Below are positions 27,712 through 35,906 of a DNA stretch of 64,000 nucleotides, in pieces. Each line of letters starts with the position of its first letter. Position 1 is the first letter of the stretch. A model generated the notes under the pieces. It saw only the letters and a program-made list of their open reading frames with translations. It searched no databases and had not been told where the DNA came from. A program made the translations under genes and the position numbers. The DNA comes from Variovorax gracilis (lineage in GTDB: Bacteria; Pseudomonadota; Gammaproteobacteria; Burkholderiales; Burkholderiaceae_C), in the NCBI RefSeq assembly GCF_030317115.1, contig NZ_JASZYF010000017.1, positions 1 to 64,000 on the forward strand, written 5' to 3'.

Positions 27712-28911
27712 TCAGAGGACGCCATTCGATTTCAGTTGGGAGAGCTTCTCGTCGGAGAGGCCGAGCAGCGACTGCAGCACGTCGCGCGTGCCTTCGCCGA
27801 GCTGCGGCGGGGCGCTGCGCACCGGCAGGCGTTCGCCGTCGAAGCGGTAGGGCGGCGCGAGCACGTTGACGCTGCCGGCCACGGGGTGCGGCTGCGTGGT
27901 CACGAGCCCGGCATCGGTGGCGCGCTTGGACTGCAGCGCTTCGAGCAGGCCGAGCACTTCGCCGCAGGGGATGCCCGAGCGTGTGAGCTGTTCGAGCAGC
28001 GCCTTGCGCTTGCGCCTGCCGAGTTCGCGGTTGATCTCGGGCATCAGCGCCTCGCGGTTGGCGGAGCGCAGGATGTTGGTCTTGAAGCGTTCGTCGTCCG
28101 CGAGGTCGGGCCGCTCGATCACATCGGTGCAGAAGCGCGCGAACTGGCTGTTGTTGCCGACGGTGATGACCAGCGGGCCATCCTCGGCATCGAAGACGCC
28201 GTAGGGCACGATCGACGGATGGGCGTTGCCGTAGCGCGGCGGGTCCTCGCCCATGAGCAGGGCTTCGAGGCCGTAGTAGGCCGTGATCATGAGGCCGCAG
28301 TCGAACAGCGCCATCTCGATGTGGCGGCCCGTGCCGGTCTTCTCGCGCTCGTACAGCGCAGCGAGGACGGCCTGCGCCGAGTACATGCCGGTGAAGAGGT
28401 CGACCGCTGCGACGCCGAACTTCAGCGGCGGCTGGTCGGCTTCGCCGTTGAGCGCCATCAGGCCGGCTTCACCCTGCACGACCAGGTCGTAGCCGGGACG
28501 TGCTGCTTCGGGGCCGGTACGGTCATAGCCCGAGATCGAGCAGTAGATCAGGCCCGGATTGACCTCGCGCAAGGCCTCGTAGCCGAGACCGAGCTTGTCG
28601 ATGCCACCGAACTTGAAGTTCTGGATCACGACGTCGCTCTTCTTCGCAAGCTCGCGGGCGATCTCCTGGCCTTCCGGCGTCTGCAGGTCGAGGCCGATCG
28701 AGCGCTTGTTGCGGTTGACGCTGTTGAAGTAGGCCGTCTCGGTGTTGCCGACACGCAGGCCCCAGTCGCGCGTGTCGTCGCCGCGCGCGGGATGCTCGAC
28801 CTTGATCACCTCGGCGCCGAGGTCGGCCAGCACCATGCCGCACCACGGCCCGGCGAGGATGCGCGAGAGGTCGAGAACGCGGACGCCGGCCAGCGGCAGG
28901 GTGCCTTTCAT
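27712..28911 (-). CDS. CaiB/BaiF family CoA-transferase
   Basis: A 399-residue class III CoA-transferase. The N-terminus LAGVRVLDLSRILAGPWCGMVLADLGAEVIKVE is diagnostic, and NVNRNKRSIGLDL-type and YDLVVQGEAGLM segments follow. The family's catalytic Asp is expected near residue 160-170; GVAAVDLFTGMYSA fits that position. These enzymes transfer CoA between carboxylic acids such as succinate, oxalate or aromatic acids. It starts at 28911 with AGGAG, and its ATG overlaps the stop of the upstream acyl-CoA dehydrogenase (TGATG). The operon thus has two activation routes: a ligase and a transferase. Confidence 0.94.
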   Translation of the reverse strand: MKGTLPLAGVRVLDLSRILAGPWCGMVLADLGAEVIKVEHPARGDDTRDWGLRVGNTETAYFNSVNRNKRSIGLDLQTPEGQEIARELAKKSDVVIQNFKFGGIDKLGLGYEALREVNPGLIYCSISGYDRTGPEAARPGYDLVVQGEAGLMALNGEADQPPLKFGVAAVDLFTGMYSAQAVLAALYEREKTGTGRHIEMALFDCGLMITAYYGLEALLMGEDPPRYGNAHPSIVPYGVFDAEDGPLVITVGNNSQFARFCTDVIERPDLADDERFKTNILRSANREALMPEINRELGRRKRKALLEQLTRSGIPCGEVLGLLEALQSKRATDAGLVTTQPHPVAGSVNVLAPPYRFDGERLPVRSAPPQLGEGTRDVLQSLLGLSDEKLSQLKSNGVL

Positions 28912-30047
28912 CAGTGACGCTCCTTTCCGAGCGCGATGTAGCGCTGGAGGTGGTGGTCTTCGTCGCCGAGCTGGTGGTCGATCATCACCAGGCGCTTGGC
29001 GTAGTGGGCCAGCGGCAGTTCCCAGGTCATGCCGATGCCGCCATGCATCTGGATGCTTTCCTCGGCGACCAGCGTGCCGATGCGGCCGATGCTGACCTTG
29101 GCCGCCGACAGCGCGCGCTCGCGCGTCACGTGATCGGCGTCGATGGCTGCTGCCGCATTGATCACGGCCGAGCGCGCCTGCTCGATCTCCAGCAGCAGGT
29201 CCGCCATGCGGTGCTGCAATGCCTGGAAGCTGCCGATGAGCGTGCCGAACTGCTTGCGCGTGCGCAGGTACTCCAGCGTGGCGGTCTTGGCGGCTTCCAT
29301 CGCGCCGAGCGCTTCGGCGCACAGCGCGAGCACGCCGCGGCCGACCGCGCGTTCCAGCGTGGCGTAGCCCTGGCCTTCGGTGCCCAGCAGGGCGTCGGCG
29401 CCGAGCTTCACGGTGTCGAAGCCGAGTTCGGCCACGCGACCTCCGTCGATGGCGGGGCAGCCGCGCACCGTCAGGCCGGCCGTCTTCGCGGGCACGAGGA
29501 AGAGCGAGATGCCGGCTTCGTCGTCCACCGCGCCCGAAGTGCGGGCGGAGACGACGAAGAGGTTCGCTTGTTCGCCTTGCTGCACGACCGCCTTGGTGCC
29601 CTTCAGCACCCAGCCGTCGCCGCTGCGCTCGGCGCGCGTCTGCACGCGGCTGAGTTCGTAGTGGGTCTCGGGTTCGTCATGCGCGAGCGTGGCGATCGTG
29701 GTGCCGCCGACGATTTCTGCAAGCAGGCCCTTCTGCGTCTCGTTGCCCGCCATCGAGATCGCCTCGCCGGCCATCACCGCGCCCAGCAGCGGCTCGACCA
29801 CCAGGCCACGGCCCAGTGCCTCGAAGACCACGGCGACATCGAAGCCGCCGCCGCCGAAGCCGCCATCGGCTTCGCTGAACAGCGCGCCGATCACGCCCAG
29901 ATCGGCGAACTGCTGCCAGATCTCCGTGCTGAATCCCTGGTCGGACTTGGCGATGCGGTCGCGCGTCTCGAAGGCGTATTGCTCCGCGATGAAGCGGTTC
30001 AGGCTGTCGGCGAGCATGCGCCGGTCTTCGGTGTGTTCGAAATTCAT
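28911..30047 (-). CDS. Acyl-CoA dehydrogenase, smaller partner (PimD-like)
   Basis: A 378-residue FAD-dependent acyl-CoA dehydrogenase. Segments of the fold are ADLGVIGALFSEADGGFGGGG at the N-terminus, a divergent middle beta-domain, and the C-terminal QFGTLIGSFQALQHRMADL and IQMHGGIGMTWELPLAHYAKRL, which match the FAD/acyl-CoA region. The start at 30047 has AGGAG at proper spacing; an in-frame start six codons upstream lacks one. It is paired with the larger dehydrogenase, as in pimCD. The catalytic base is not assigned from sequence alone. Confidence 0.92.
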   Translation of the reverse strand: MNFEHTEDRRMLADSLNRFIAEQYAFETRDRIAKSDQGFSTEIWQQFADLGVIGALFSEADGGFGGGGFDVAVVFEALGRGLVVEPLLGAVMAGEAISMAGNETQKGLLAEIVGGTTIATLAHDEPETHYELSRVQTRAERSGDGWVLKGTKAVVQQGEQANLFVVSARTSGAVDDEAGISLFLVPAKTAGLTVRGCPAIDGGRVAELGFDTVKLGADALLGTEGQGYATLERAVGRGVLALCAEALGAMEAAKTATLEYLRTRKQFGTLIGSFQALQHRMADLLLEIEQARSAVINAAAAIDADHVTRERALSAAKVSIGRIGTLVAEESIQMHGGIGMTWELPLAHYAKRLVMIDHQLGDEDHHLQRYIALGKERH

Positions 30048-30080
30048 TTCATATCTCCTGCGCACTGGGCGCGATCAATT

Positions 30081-30131
30081 CCAGGAACACCGCGGAGCCG
30101 GCTTCGCCGGGCCGCAGGTATTGCCCCCTCT
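30081..30131 (+). repeat. Palindromic repeat copy 6 (truncated)
   Basis: Only the GAGCCGGCTTCGCCGGGCCG hairpin and a CCCCCT remnant remain, next to the stop of the larger acyl-CoA dehydrogenase. Confidence 0.7.
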
Positions 30132-31332
30132 ACAGTCCAAGAATCATCTTGGAGATGATGTTCTTCTGGATTTCGTTCGAGCCGCCGAAGATCGACAGCT
30201 TGCGGTTGTTGAAGTAGCGCGCGGCCGCTGCCGGTGCGGGGCTGAAAGTCTCGCCCGTATAGCCTTCCCCCAGCGCCTCGGCGACGAACGGGCGGGCTTG
30301 CGCGCCCATCGCGCGGCGGGTCAGCGACGAGATCTCCTGGCGAATCTCGGTGCCGCGGATCTTCAGCATCGAGCTTTCCGCGCCCGGCACCCCGCCGCCA
30401 GCCACTGCCGCGATCACGCGCAGGTTGGTGGTCTTCATGTTCTCCAGGTCGATCTCGACCTTCGCCATGCGCGCCGCAAAGGCGGGGTCTTCGGCGAGCG
30501 GGCGGCCGTTCTTCGTCTGCTTGCCAGCGATGACCTTCAACTGCTCCATTGCGGCCACCGAGAAGCCGACGCCGGCGATGTTGGTGCGCTCGTAGGTCAG
30601 CAGGTACTTGGCGCAGGTCCAGCCCTTGTCTTCCTCGCCGACGAGGTTCTCGGCCGGCACGCGCACGTCGCTGAAGAACACTTCGTTGACTTCATGCTCG
30701 CCGTCGAGCGTGATGATCGGGCGCACTTCGACGCCCGGCGATGTCATGTCGATCAGCAGGAAGCTGATGCCCTCCTGCTTCTTCGCCTCGCGGTTGGTGC
30801 GCACGAGGCAGAAGATCATGTTGGCGTGCTGGCCGAGCGTGGTCCAGGTCTTCTGGCCGTTGACGATGTAGTGGTCGCCCTTGGCATCCACGCCGCGCAC
30901 GGCGGAGGTCTTGACCGAAGCCAGGTCGGAGCCCGCGCCGGGTTCCGAATAGCCCTGGCACCACCAGTCCGAGCCGTCGAGGATGCGCGGCAGCCAGTGG
31001 CGCTTCTGCGCCTCGTTGCCGTACTTGATGAGCACCGGGCCGAGCATGTTCACGCCGAAGGGCACGATGCGCGGCGCATGCGCCAGCGCGCATTCGTTCT
31101 CGAAGATGAACTTCTCGACGGCGGTCCAGCCGGGGCCGCCGTACTGTTCGGGCCAGTGGTTCGCCAGCCAGCCGCGCTCGTTGAGGATGGCGTGCCATTC
31201 CTGCATGTCGGCCTTGGCCAGGTGCTTGCCGGTCGCGACCTTGTCGGAGAGCCGCTTCGGCAGCTTCGCTGCCAGGAAGTCGCGCACTTCGCTGCGGAAG
31301 GCTTCTTCTTCGGGGGTGAAGTTCAGGTCCAT
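30130..31332 (-). CDS. Acyl-CoA dehydrogenase, larger partner (PimC-like)
   Basis: A 400-residue acyl-CoA dehydrogenase. Recognisable parts are EQYGGPGWTAVEKFIFENE, CQGYSEPGAGSDLASVKT (flavin-contact loop), VNGQKTWTT and the C-terminal KLSIFGGSNEIQKNIISKMILGL. This type, with an unusual Y/S-E-P-G-A-G loop and two-gene arrangement, is the one found as PimC in pimelate-degrading bacteria. It forms a tandem with the smaller dehydrogenase just downstream and probably acts with it as a heteromer. Electrons would pass to EtfAB encoded further along. Confidence 0.93.
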   Translation of the reverse strand: MDLNFTPEEEAFRSEVRDFLAAKLPKRLSDKVATGKHLAKADMQEWHAILNERGWLANHWPEQYGGPGWTAVEKFIFENECALAHAPRIVPFGVNMLGPVLIKYGNEAQKRHWLPRILDGSDWWCQGYSEPGAGSDLASVKTSAVRGVDAKGDHYIVNGQKTWTTLGQHANMIFCLVRTNREAKKQEGISFLLIDMTSPGVEVRPIITLDGEHEVNEVFFSDVRVPAENLVGEEDKGWTCAKYLLTYERTNIAGVGFSVAAMEQLKVIAGKQTKNGRPLAEDPAFAARMAKVEIDLENMKTTNLRVIAAVAGGGVPGAESSMLKIRGTEIRQEISSLTRRAMGAQARPFVAEALGEGYTGETFSPAPAAAARYFNNRKLSIFGGSNEIQKNIISKMILGL

Positions 31333-31368
31333 GGGATGCCTCTCAATTCAATAGTTGGCTCTTGGCGT

Positions 31369-31459
31369 GGAACACCGCGGAACCGGCTTTGCCGGGCCGC
31401 TGGTGTTGTCCCCTGCAAGGGGTTGGGCGAAGCGACACGAAGTGCGCGCAGCCTGGGGG
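31369..31459 (+). repeat. Palindromic repeat copy 7
   Basis: A full-length copy ends at the thiolase stop codon, with CCCCTGCAAGGGG and GAACCGGCTTTGCCGGGCCG hairpins and a slightly altered core (GTGCGCGCAGCC). Confidence 0.88.
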
Positions 31460-32650
31460 TCAGTAAATCTCGAACAGGCCGGCGGCGCCCATGCCGCCGG
31501 CAATGCACATCGTGACCACGGCGTACTTCGCGCCGCGGCGCTTGCCTTCGATCAGCACGTGGCCGGCGAGCCGCGCGCCCGTCATGCCGAACGGATGGCC
31601 GATGGAGATCGCGCCGCCGTTGACGTTGAGCCGTTCGGCCGGGATGCCGAGCTTTTCCTGGCAGTAGATGGACTGCGAAGCAAAGGCTTCGTTGAGTTCC
31701 CAGAGATCGATATCGTCGACCTTCAGGCCGTGGCGCGCCAGCAGTTTCGGCACCGCGAACACCGGGCCGATGCCCATTTCGTCGGGCTCGCAGCCGGCCA
31801 CGGCGAGGCCGCGGAAGGCGCCCAGCGGCTTGAGGTTGGCGCGCTCCGCTTCCTTGGCTTCCATCAGCACGCAGGCCGAGGCGCCGTCGGAGAGCTGCGA
31901 TGCGTTGCCGGCGGTGATGAACTTGTCCTCGCCCATCACCGGCTTGAGCTTGGCGAGCGCGTCGTAGGTCGTGCCGCGGCGGTTGCAGTTGTCTTCCGTC
32001 GCTGTGACTTCGCGGTAGGTGACTTCCTTCGTCTCCTTGTCGGTCACCGACATCGTCGTGGAGCAGGCGACGATCTCGTCCTTGTAGCGGCCGGCGATCT
32101 GCGCTTCCTCGGTCTTGCGCTGGCTTTCTGCCGAGAAGCGGTCCTGCGCCTCACGGCTGATGCCATAGCGCTGGGCCACGATGTCGGCCGTCTCGATCAT
32201 CGCCATGTAGAGCGCCGGTTTGTGCTCGACGATCCAGGGGTCCATGCCGCTGTCGCCGCTGTCGGTGGCGCTGCGGGTGCGGATCTGCGAGATGCTTTCC
32301 ACGCCGCCCGCGATCATGGCCGGGGCGCCGTCGACCACGATGCGGCCCGCCGCCATGGCGATGGCCTGCAGGCCCGATGCGCAGAAGCGGTTGACCGTGG
32401 TGCCGGCGATGCCGATCGGCAGGCCTGCGCGGATGATGCTCTGGCGCGCGATGTTGCGGCCGGTGGTGCCTTCGGGGTAGCCGCAGCCGAGGATCGCGTC
32501 CTCGATCAGCGCGGGGTCGATGCCCGAGCGCTCCACCGCGGCCTTCACCGCAAAGGCGGCCAGCGTTGCGCCGGACGTGATGTTGAATTCACCGCGGTGC
32601 GCCTTGGTGAGCGGCGTGCGGGCGGTTGAGACGATGACGGCTTCGCGCAT
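31460..32650 (-). CDS. Acetyl-CoA acyltransferase (thiolase, PimB-like)
   Basis: A 396-residue thiolase. The nucleophilic cysteine lies in NRFCASGLQAI (C90), the histidine in NVNGGAISIGHPFGMTGAR and the second cysteine in TMCIAGGMGAAG near the C-terminus, so the complete catalytic set is present. It cleaves a 3-ketoacyl-CoA with CoA to acetyl-CoA and a shortened acyl-CoA. It lies just downstream of the fused hydratase/dehydrogenase gene and upstream of the two acyl-CoA dehydrogenases, as expected for one beta-oxidation module. Confidence 0.97.
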   Translation of the reverse strand: MREAVIVSTARTPLTKAHRGEFNITSGATLAAFAVKAAVERSGIDPALIEDAILGCGYPEGTTGRNIARQSIIRAGLPIGIAGTTVNRFCASGLQAIAMAAGRIVVDGAPAMIAGGVESISQIRTRSATDSGDSGMDPWIVEHKPALYMAMIETADIVAQRYGISREAQDRFSAESQRKTEEAQIAGRYKDEIVACSTTMSVTDKETKEVTYREVTATEDNCNRRGTTYDALAKLKPVMGEDKFITAGNASQLSDGASACVLMEAKEAERANLKPLGAFRGLAVAGCEPDEMGIGPVFAVPKLLARHGLKVDDIDLWELNEAFASQSIYCQEKLGIPAERLNVNGGAISIGHPFGMTGARLAGHVLIEGKRRGAKYAVVTMCIAGGMGAAGLFEIY

Positions 32651-32662
32651 GGGGAGTTCTCC

Positions 32663-34792
32663 TTATTCGGATTGATTGAGGCTGGCGAAATCGGCGCCGC
32701 GTTCGACCAGTTCGACCAGCAGCGGCGAGGGTTTCCAGAACAGCGGGTCCTGCTTCGCGAATTCGCGGATATCGGCCAGCACATTGGCAAGGCCCACGGT
32801 GTCGGCGTACTTCATCGGACCGCCGCGATGGCGCGGGAAGCCGTAGCCGTAGAGGAAGGTCACGTCAACGTCGAGCGGGCGCAGCGCGATGCGCTGGTGC
32901 ACGACGTTGGCGCCTTCGTTGATCATCGCGGCCATGTAGCGGCGCATGATCTCGTCGTCGGTGAAGCTGCGCGGCGTGATGCCCGCGCGCTGGCGCTCGG
33001 CGTCGATGATCGCGAGCACCTCCGGGTCTTCCTTGCCGGCGCGCGCGCCTTCGGGATAGAGGTAGTAGCCGCGCTGCGTCTTCTGGCCGAACCAGCCGCG
33101 CTCGCAGATGCGGTCGGCCACTTGCACGTAGCGCGCCTTCGGGTCGCGCGTGGCGGCCTTGCGCTTGCGCGTGGCCCAGCCGATGTCGCCGCCCGCGAGG
33201 TCGGACACCTGGAACGGGCCCATCGGGTAGCCGAAGTCGCGCACGGCCTTGTCGATCTGATAGGGCGATGCACCGTCTTCCATCATGTGGTCGGCGGCCT
33301 GGCGGTACACCGCGAGGATGCGGTTGCCGATGAAGCCGTCGCACACGCCGGCGCGCACCGGCACCTTCCTGAGCTTCTTCGCGAGTTCGAAGCCGGTGGC
33401 GACCACGTCGGCGCTCACCTTGGCGGGCACCACGATCTCCAGCAGCTTCATGATGTTGGCCGGCGAGAAGAAGTGCAGGCCCACCACGTCGGCCGGGCGC
33501 GAGATGCTGGCCGCGATCTCGTCGATGTCCAGGTAGGAGGTGTTGGTGGCGAGCACCGCGCCGGGCTTGCAGACGCGGTCGAGCTCGGCGAAGACGGCCT
33601 TCTTGACGCCCATCTCCTCGAACACGGCCTCGACCACGATGTCGACCTTCGCCAGCGCATCGTAGGAGGTCGAGCCACTGAAGCGCGCCATCACGGCGGC
33701 CTTGGCCTCGGCCGTCATGCGGCCTTTCTGGATCAGGCCGTCGTAGACCTTCTCGACATGGGCACGGCCGCGCGCGAGGCTGGGCTCGTCGCGTTCGATC
33801 ATGGTGACGGGCATGCCGGCGTCGAGCATCGCGACCGCGATGCCGGCGCCCATGGTGCCGCCGCCGACGATCCCGGCTGCATCCAGCGGGCGAGGCTTGC
33901 CGGCCTTGGTTTCGGGCGCCTTCAACACTTCGCGTTCCGCGAAGAAGGCGTGGATCAGGCCGGCGCGCTGCGGGCTGTCGATGCATTGCAGGAAGAGCTT
34001 GCGTTCGAGCGCCATGCCTTCGTCGAAGGGCTGCGTGAGCGCGGCTTCGACGGCTTCGATGATCTTCATCGGCGAGAACAGGCCGCGGCTCTTCTTGGCA
34101 GTGTCGGCACGGGCGGCTTCGAGCGCGGCGCGGCTCGCTTCGGCGTCGGCCAGCCCTTGCGCATCGCGCGTGCGGCGCACCGGCGCCTTGGCGGCGACGA
34201 GTTCCTTCGCGTAGGCGAGCCCTTGCGGCAGCGCTTCGGTTCCTTCGCCGAGGCGGTCGACCAGGCCCAGCGACAGCGCTTCCTTCGCGCCGGCGTGGCG
34301 GCCGCTCAGCATGAGTTCGAGCGCGGGCTTCACGCCGATCAGGCGCGGCGCACGCTGCGTGCCGCCGGAACCGGGGAGCAGGCCGAGCTGCACTTCAGGC
34401 AGGCCGAGCTTGGCCGAGGCCACTGCCAGGCGGTAGTGTGCCGACAGCGCGATCTCCAGGCCGCCACCGAGAGCGGCACCGTGGATCGCAGCCACCACGG
34501 GCTTGCTGCAGTTCTCGATCCGGGCGCAGACTTCCGGCAGCGACGGCGGTTGCGGTGTCTTGCCGAACTCGCGGATGTCCGCGCCGGCGATGAAGTTGCG
34601 TCCCGCACCCACGATCAGCACCGCGGCCACGCCGCCGTCGGCTTCGGCCGCGTCGATCGCAGCCGCCAGACCGCGGCGGACATCGACGCCCAACGCATTG
34701 ACGGGGGGGTTGTCGATAGTCACGACCAGCACATCGGCATCTCGCTGGAACGTGACGGGTTCGGACGTAGAAGAGGTGGGAGTCGTGGCCAT
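32663..34792 (-). CDS. Fused enoyl-CoA hydratase/3-hydroxyacyl-CoA dehydrogenase (PimF/FadB-like)
   Basis: A 709-residue bifunctional enzyme. Residues about 10-190 form a crotonase domain (NPPVNALGVDVRRGL; oxyanion loops AGRNFIAGADIREFG and HGAALGGGLEIALS). From about residue 300 an NAD-binding domain begins (AAGIVGGGTMGAGIAVAMLDAGMPV), followed by the 3-hydroxyacyl-CoA dehydrogenase core with VGLHFFSPANIMKLLEIV and two C-terminal domains (FIGNRILAVYRQ). It hydrates the enoyl-CoA and oxidises the hydroxyacyl-CoA. The start at 34792 has GGAG; it is the first gene of the operon and faces the LysR gene. Without a FadA partner adjacent it resembles PimF more than FadB. Confidence 0.96.
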   Translation of the reverse strand: MATTPTSSTSEPVTFQRDADVLVVTIDNPPVNALGVDVRRGLAAAIDAAEADGGVAAVLIVGAGRNFIAGADIREFGKTPQPPSLPEVCARIENCSKPVVAAIHGAALGGGLEIALSAHYRLAVASAKLGLPEVQLGLLPGSGGTQRAPRLIGVKPALELMLSGRHAGAKEALSLGLVDRLGEGTEALPQGLAYAKELVAAKAPVRRTRDAQGLADAEASRAALEAARADTAKKSRGLFSPMKIIEAVEAALTQPFDEGMALERKLFLQCIDSPQRAGLIHAFFAEREVLKAPETKAGKPRPLDAAGIVGGGTMGAGIAVAMLDAGMPVTMIERDEPSLARGRAHVEKVYDGLIQKGRMTAEAKAAVMARFSGSTSYDALAKVDIVVEAVFEEMGVKKAVFAELDRVCKPGAVLATNTSYLDIDEIAASISRPADVVGLHFFSPANIMKLLEIVVPAKVSADVVATGFELAKKLRKVPVRAGVCDGFIGNRILAVYRQAADHMMEDGASPYQIDKAVRDFGYPMGPFQVSDLAGGDIGWATRKRKAATRDPKARYVQVADRICERGWFGQKTQRGYYLYPEGARAGKEDPEVLAIIDAERQRAGITPRSFTDDEIMRRYMAAMINEGANVVHQRIALRPLDVDVTFLYGYGFPRHRGGPMKYADTVGLANVLADIREFAKQDPLFWKPSPLLVELVERGADFASLNQSE

Positions 34793-34867
34793 GCTGTGTG
34801 TCTCCGGATGGCGGAACCGGACGGTTCCTTGAGGGTGAATCCTCGATTCTTGATCCGGCACCCGGCT

Positions 34868-34914
34868 TTGACAATTGCATTACCCATTGACAGACTGTCA
34901 AAGGATTTTTGACA
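34868..34914. promoter_or_regulatory. Probable LysR operator with three TTGACA half-sites
   Basis: In the 133-base region between the LysR gene and the pim-like operon, TTGACA occurs three times on the plus strand (34868, 34887, 34909). The middle copy is part of a perfect palindrome TTGACAGACTGTCAA (34887-34901). The 19- and 22-base spacing is close to two helical turns, as expected for LysR multimers. The match to a -35 box is noted, but no good -10 is spaced correctly. Confidence 0.6.
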
Positions 34915-34925
34915 CAATAGCTGCC

Positions 34926-35840
34926 ATGGACCTGCAATCGCTGACTCTGCTGGTCGAAATCCTCGACGCCGGCAATCTGAGCGCAGCCGCGCGACGACTG
35001 AAGATGAGCCGCGCCAATGTGAGCTATCACCTGAACCAGCTCGAACGCTCGGTCGGGGCGCAACTGGTGCGGCGCACCACGCGGCGCGCCGAGCCGACGG
35101 AGATCGGCCTGCGGCTCTACCAGCACGGCCTCGCCATCCAGGGCGAGCTGATGGCGGCGAGAGAATCGGTGACCACGCTGGGCCAGAGCCTGCAAGGCCG
35201 CGTGCGGCTGAGCGTCCCCAGCGGCTACGGGCAACTCGTGATGTCCGAGTGGCTCATCGACTTCAAGCGCCAATACCCCGGCATCGTGCTCGACGTGCTG
35301 TTCGAGAACCGCATCGAGGATCTGCTGCGCGACGAAGTGGACATCGCGATCCGCGTGATCCCCGAGCCGCCGCAAAACCTCGTGGCGCGCGAACTGGGAC
35401 CGGTGCGCTACGTGGCCTGTGCATCGACGGCCTATGCGCAGACGCACGCCCTGCCCACGCAGCTCGATCAATTGCAGAGCGCGCCGGTGGTCACCGCGGC
35501 GGTGATCGGGCGTCAACTGCGCGTGTCGGCCTATCAAGGCGAAGAGCGCCGCGAAGTGGTGCTGGAGCCCACGCTGATCTCGGAGAACTTTCTGTTCCTG
35601 CGGCAGGCCATCCTGGCCGGGCTGGGCATCGGGCTCGTGCCCGACTACGTGGTGAACGATGACGTGCGGCGCGGCGACGTCGTGACCACGCTCGACGACT
35701 GGCGGCTCAGCATCTTCGGCACGCAGATGTTCATGCTCTACATGCCGAACCGCCAGCACACGCTGGCGACGCGGACCTTCATCGATTTCATCCTGGAACG
35801 GGCGCGAGGCACGACAGCTGACGCCGCGCCGGACGCGTAG
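34926..35840 (+). CDS. LysR-family transcriptional regulator of the pim-like operon
   Basis: A 304-residue LTTR. Residues 1-60 form the winged helix-turn-helix (LVEILDAGNLSAAARRLKMSRANVSYHLNQLERSVGAQLVRRTTR). Residues about 90-290 form the effector domain of the CrgA/DsdC-like subgroup (GRVRLSVPSGYG). The start at 34926 lacks an obvious ribosome site, but MDLQSLTLL is the expected N-terminus. It is divergent from the catabolic operon, with a symmetrical operator between them, so it probably controls the operon in response to an acyl-CoA or acid ligand and autoregulates. Confidence 0.93.
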   Translation: MDLQSLTLLVEILDAGNLSAAARRLKMSRANVSYHLNQLERSVGAQLVRRTTRRAEPTEIGLRLYQHGLAIQGELMAARESVTTLGQSLQGRVRLSVPSGYGQLVMSEWLIDFKRQYPGIVLDVLFENRIEDLLRDEVDIAIRVIPEPPQNLVARELGPVRYVACASTAYAQTHALPTQLDQLQSAPVVTAAVIGRQLRVSAYQGEERREVVLEPTLISENFLFLRQAILAGLGIGLVPDYVVNDDVRRGDVVTTLDDWRLSIFGTQMFMLYMPNRQHTLATRTFIDFILERARGTTADAAPDA

Positions 35841-35906
35841 CACCCCGGGCCCCCGCCATGGCGCGGGCGGCGGAGTTGGAGCAGCATCGGGGCCACGGAA
35901 CGCTCG

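Noticed and set aside
34887..34914. TTGACA boxes as a simple sigma-70 promoter
   Set aside because: No acceptable -10 lies 16-18 bases away on either strand. Three copies and a palindrome fit an operator better.
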